A stretch of DNA of 64,000 nucleotides from an uncultured Pseudomonadales bacterium (lineage in GTDB: Bacteria; Pseudomonadota; Gammaproteobacteria; Pseudomonadales; UBA7434): positions 1 through 64,000 of the forward strand of contig CALSRU010000010.1 in the NCBI GenBank assembly GCA_943788835.1, written 5' to 3'. Of the stretch, positions 62,826-64,000 are shown in pieces. A program made the position numbers and the translations under genes. Position 1 is the stretch's first letter. Every line of letters begins with the position of its first letter. The notes beneath the pieces were generated by a model. The model ran no database searches. It worked only from the letters and a program-made list of their open reading frames with translations, and was not told the origin of the DNA.

Positions 62826-63713
62826 ATGTCAAACCACTTAACTTTATTTTTATCCCAGCAAGCCGCAAGCGCATGCACCAGCAAGGGTAGCGCCGATAAT
62901 CTTGGCACCGCAGCGTGCCAAAGCAAGCAGTTCAACACCCAATCCAGCGGCAAATCCCCCCCCACCAAAAACATCAGGCGCGCACAAATTCGCTGCACCG
63001 ACATCCAGCAATCAGCCCATTTAAGTCAGGGCATCTCAAAAAATTTGCGCTGCTTATGCAGGCGTTTTTTGTGCAGTGGCAGTGTACTCGCACTGGCCCT
63101 AACAGGCCTTCAATCTCAAGCCTCAACCGTTTTTATTAATGAAATACACTATGACAATGACGGCATAGATGTCGACGAGGGTATTGAAATTGTGGCCCAA
63201 GCGGGCACCAGCCTAGAGGATTGGCAACTGCTCTTTTATAACGGCAACAATGGCAGTGTTTACAAAACCAATGCATTAACCGGCTCGTTTTCAGATCAAA
63301 GTAACGGTTACGGTTTTATGCATGTAGTTACCGGTGGCTTGCAAAATGGTCCCTCGGACGGAGTCGCACTCATCAACTCTTTGGGCCAGGTTATAGAGTT
63401 TTTAAGCTATGAAGGTGATGTCACTGCAACAGACGGCGCTGCGCTGGGACTTACTAGCACGGATATAGGGATTTCAGAAAGCATAAACGCTGCACTTGGC
63501 ATTTCATTACAACGGACCGGCACAGGATCTGAGCGAGAAGACTTTAGCTGGACGGCGGCCAATGCTACCTTTGGTGGGCTCAATGCGGGTCAAAACCTTA
63601 TGCCCCATGTCAGTAGTATACCGCTACCGGCAAGCATAATATTTTTTGCCAGCTCACTAACGGGTCTGGCGGTGGCTTCACAACGACATCGTTCGCGAGC
63701 AAGGCAAACCTAA
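62826..63713 (+). CDS. lamin-tail-domain protein with PEP-CTERM-like tail
   Basis: A 295-residue exported protein. A long polar leader of about 75 residues precedes the hydrophobic signal (CSGSVLALALTGLQSQAS). The mature part begins STVFINEIHYDNDGIDVDEGIEI, the start of a lamin-tail domain, and has conserved aromatic and glycine positions (LEDWQLLFYNG). The C-terminus reads IPLPASIIFFASSLTGL then a basic run, the PEP-CTERM (VPLPAS-type) exosortase sorting signal. AAGGAGG precedes the ATG. Probably a cell-surface or exopolymer-associated protein. Confidence 0.8.
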   Translation: MSNHLTLFLSQQAASACTSKGSADNLGTAACQSKQFNTQSSGKSPPTKNIRRAQIRCTDIQQSAHLSQGISKNLRCLCRRFLCSGSVLALALTGLQSQASTVFINEIHYDNDGIDVDEGIEIVAQAGTSLEDWQLLFYNGNNGSVYKTNALTGSFSDQSNGYGFMHVVTGGLQNGPSDGVALINSLGQVIEFLSYEGDVTATDGAALGLTSTDIGISESINAALGISLQRTGTGSEREDFSWTAANATFGGLNAGQNLMPHVSSIPLPASIIFFASSLTGLAVASQRHRSRARQT

Positions 63714-63740
63714 GCCAAAGCGAATCGGGGGATTGAGCAA

Positions 63741-63772
63741 CCGGCAAACGCACAGCTCTGCGCGTTTGCCGG
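63741..63772 (+). terminator. hairpin after the lamin-tail gene
   Basis: Arms CCGGCAAACGCACA and TGCGCGTTTGCCGG pair with one mismatch around a short loop, 28 bases after the stop. No long T-run follows, so it is a likely but not certain terminator. The remaining bases to the window end hold a 66-codon frame that does not look coding. Confidence 0.6.
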
Positions 63773-64000
63773 CTTGCAAAAACAGATCAATGCTTGGCAA
63801 AAAATTCAAATGTGATGAGCTAGAGAGTTCACATGGCTTTTTGCAAACCATAAGTGAGCGAGAAGAAATACCGAATTGCCAGCTCCAGTCTCAACAATGT
63901 ATCAACGCTAGGCTGTCGACTGATTTTCGATAGACCGCATGGATTCCCATGTTTTACAGCTTGGACAACGCCAATGCAACTGCCGCCCGGAAAAACCACA

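Noticed and set aside
63733-63933. 66-codon open frame at the right edge
   Set aside because: Covers the hairpin at 63741 and has a polar, random-looking composition without a start signal.

Overview
The window looks like a chromosomal segment of a marine gammaproteobacterium, probably of the Cellvibrionales/Spongiibacterales type. This is inferred from gene content (YheS, DbpA, DeaD, SrmB-like helicase, YghU-type GST, MSHA-like pilins, DmdC-like acyl-CoA dehydrogenase, alkyl sulfatase, a chromosomal integron); no rRNA or other taxonomic marker is present. No prophage, transposase or CRISPR array was seen.

Layout. (1) 0.3-8.9 kb: lipid and redox metabolism: acyl-CoA dehydrogenase, Nudix hydrolase, a class I-like HMG-CoA reductase, GST, SDR, MOSC protein, GH16 lipoprotein and a serine hydrolase. 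(2) 9.2-14.9 kb: a tight four-gene operon (TonB-dependent receptor, ABC ATPase, two ABC-2 permeases) behind a near-perfect Zur-like palindrome, suggesting an uncharacterised zinc-responsive transport system. (3) 15-25.8 kb: hydrolase, cupredoxin, Nei glycosylase, thioesterase, a three-gene reductase group, MAPEG protein, crotonase and alkyl sulfatase. (4) 26-33.2 kb: three DEAD-box RNA helicases (DeaD, SrmB-like, DbpA) with the ABC-F protein YheS, a translation and ribosome-assembly neighbourhood. (5) 33.3-42.4 kb: tRNA-Phe, then a chromosomal integron: integrase gene on the minus strand, an attI region and about eleven gene cassettes on the plus strand separated by ten good attC sites and one degenerate one. 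Cargo includes membrane proteins, a PIN-domain protein, an alpha/beta hydrolase, a DUF2007 protein and three frameshifted genes. (6) 42.6-56.2 kb: accessory-looking DNA: a nonsense-interrupted pilin gene and an intact relative, YqhD-like reductase, SMR efflux protein, amidohydrolase, a histidine-rich protein, two more frameshifted genes, an XRE regulator pair and a PHB-depolymerase-like esterase. (7) 56.3-64 kb: acyl-CoA synthetase, MEST-like hydrolase, SLC13/RCK transporter, DHH phosphoesterase, a ComEA-like protein and a lamin-tail protein with a PEP-CTERM-like tail.

Points of most interest: the Zur-box operon; the integron; a roughly 300-bp element that forms the attI side of the integron and recurs, diverged, at 49.4-49.7 kb next to a 26-bp perfect palindrome; and five genes between 36 and 56 kb that each carry exactly one extra base, which is either local gene decay or systematic sequence error.
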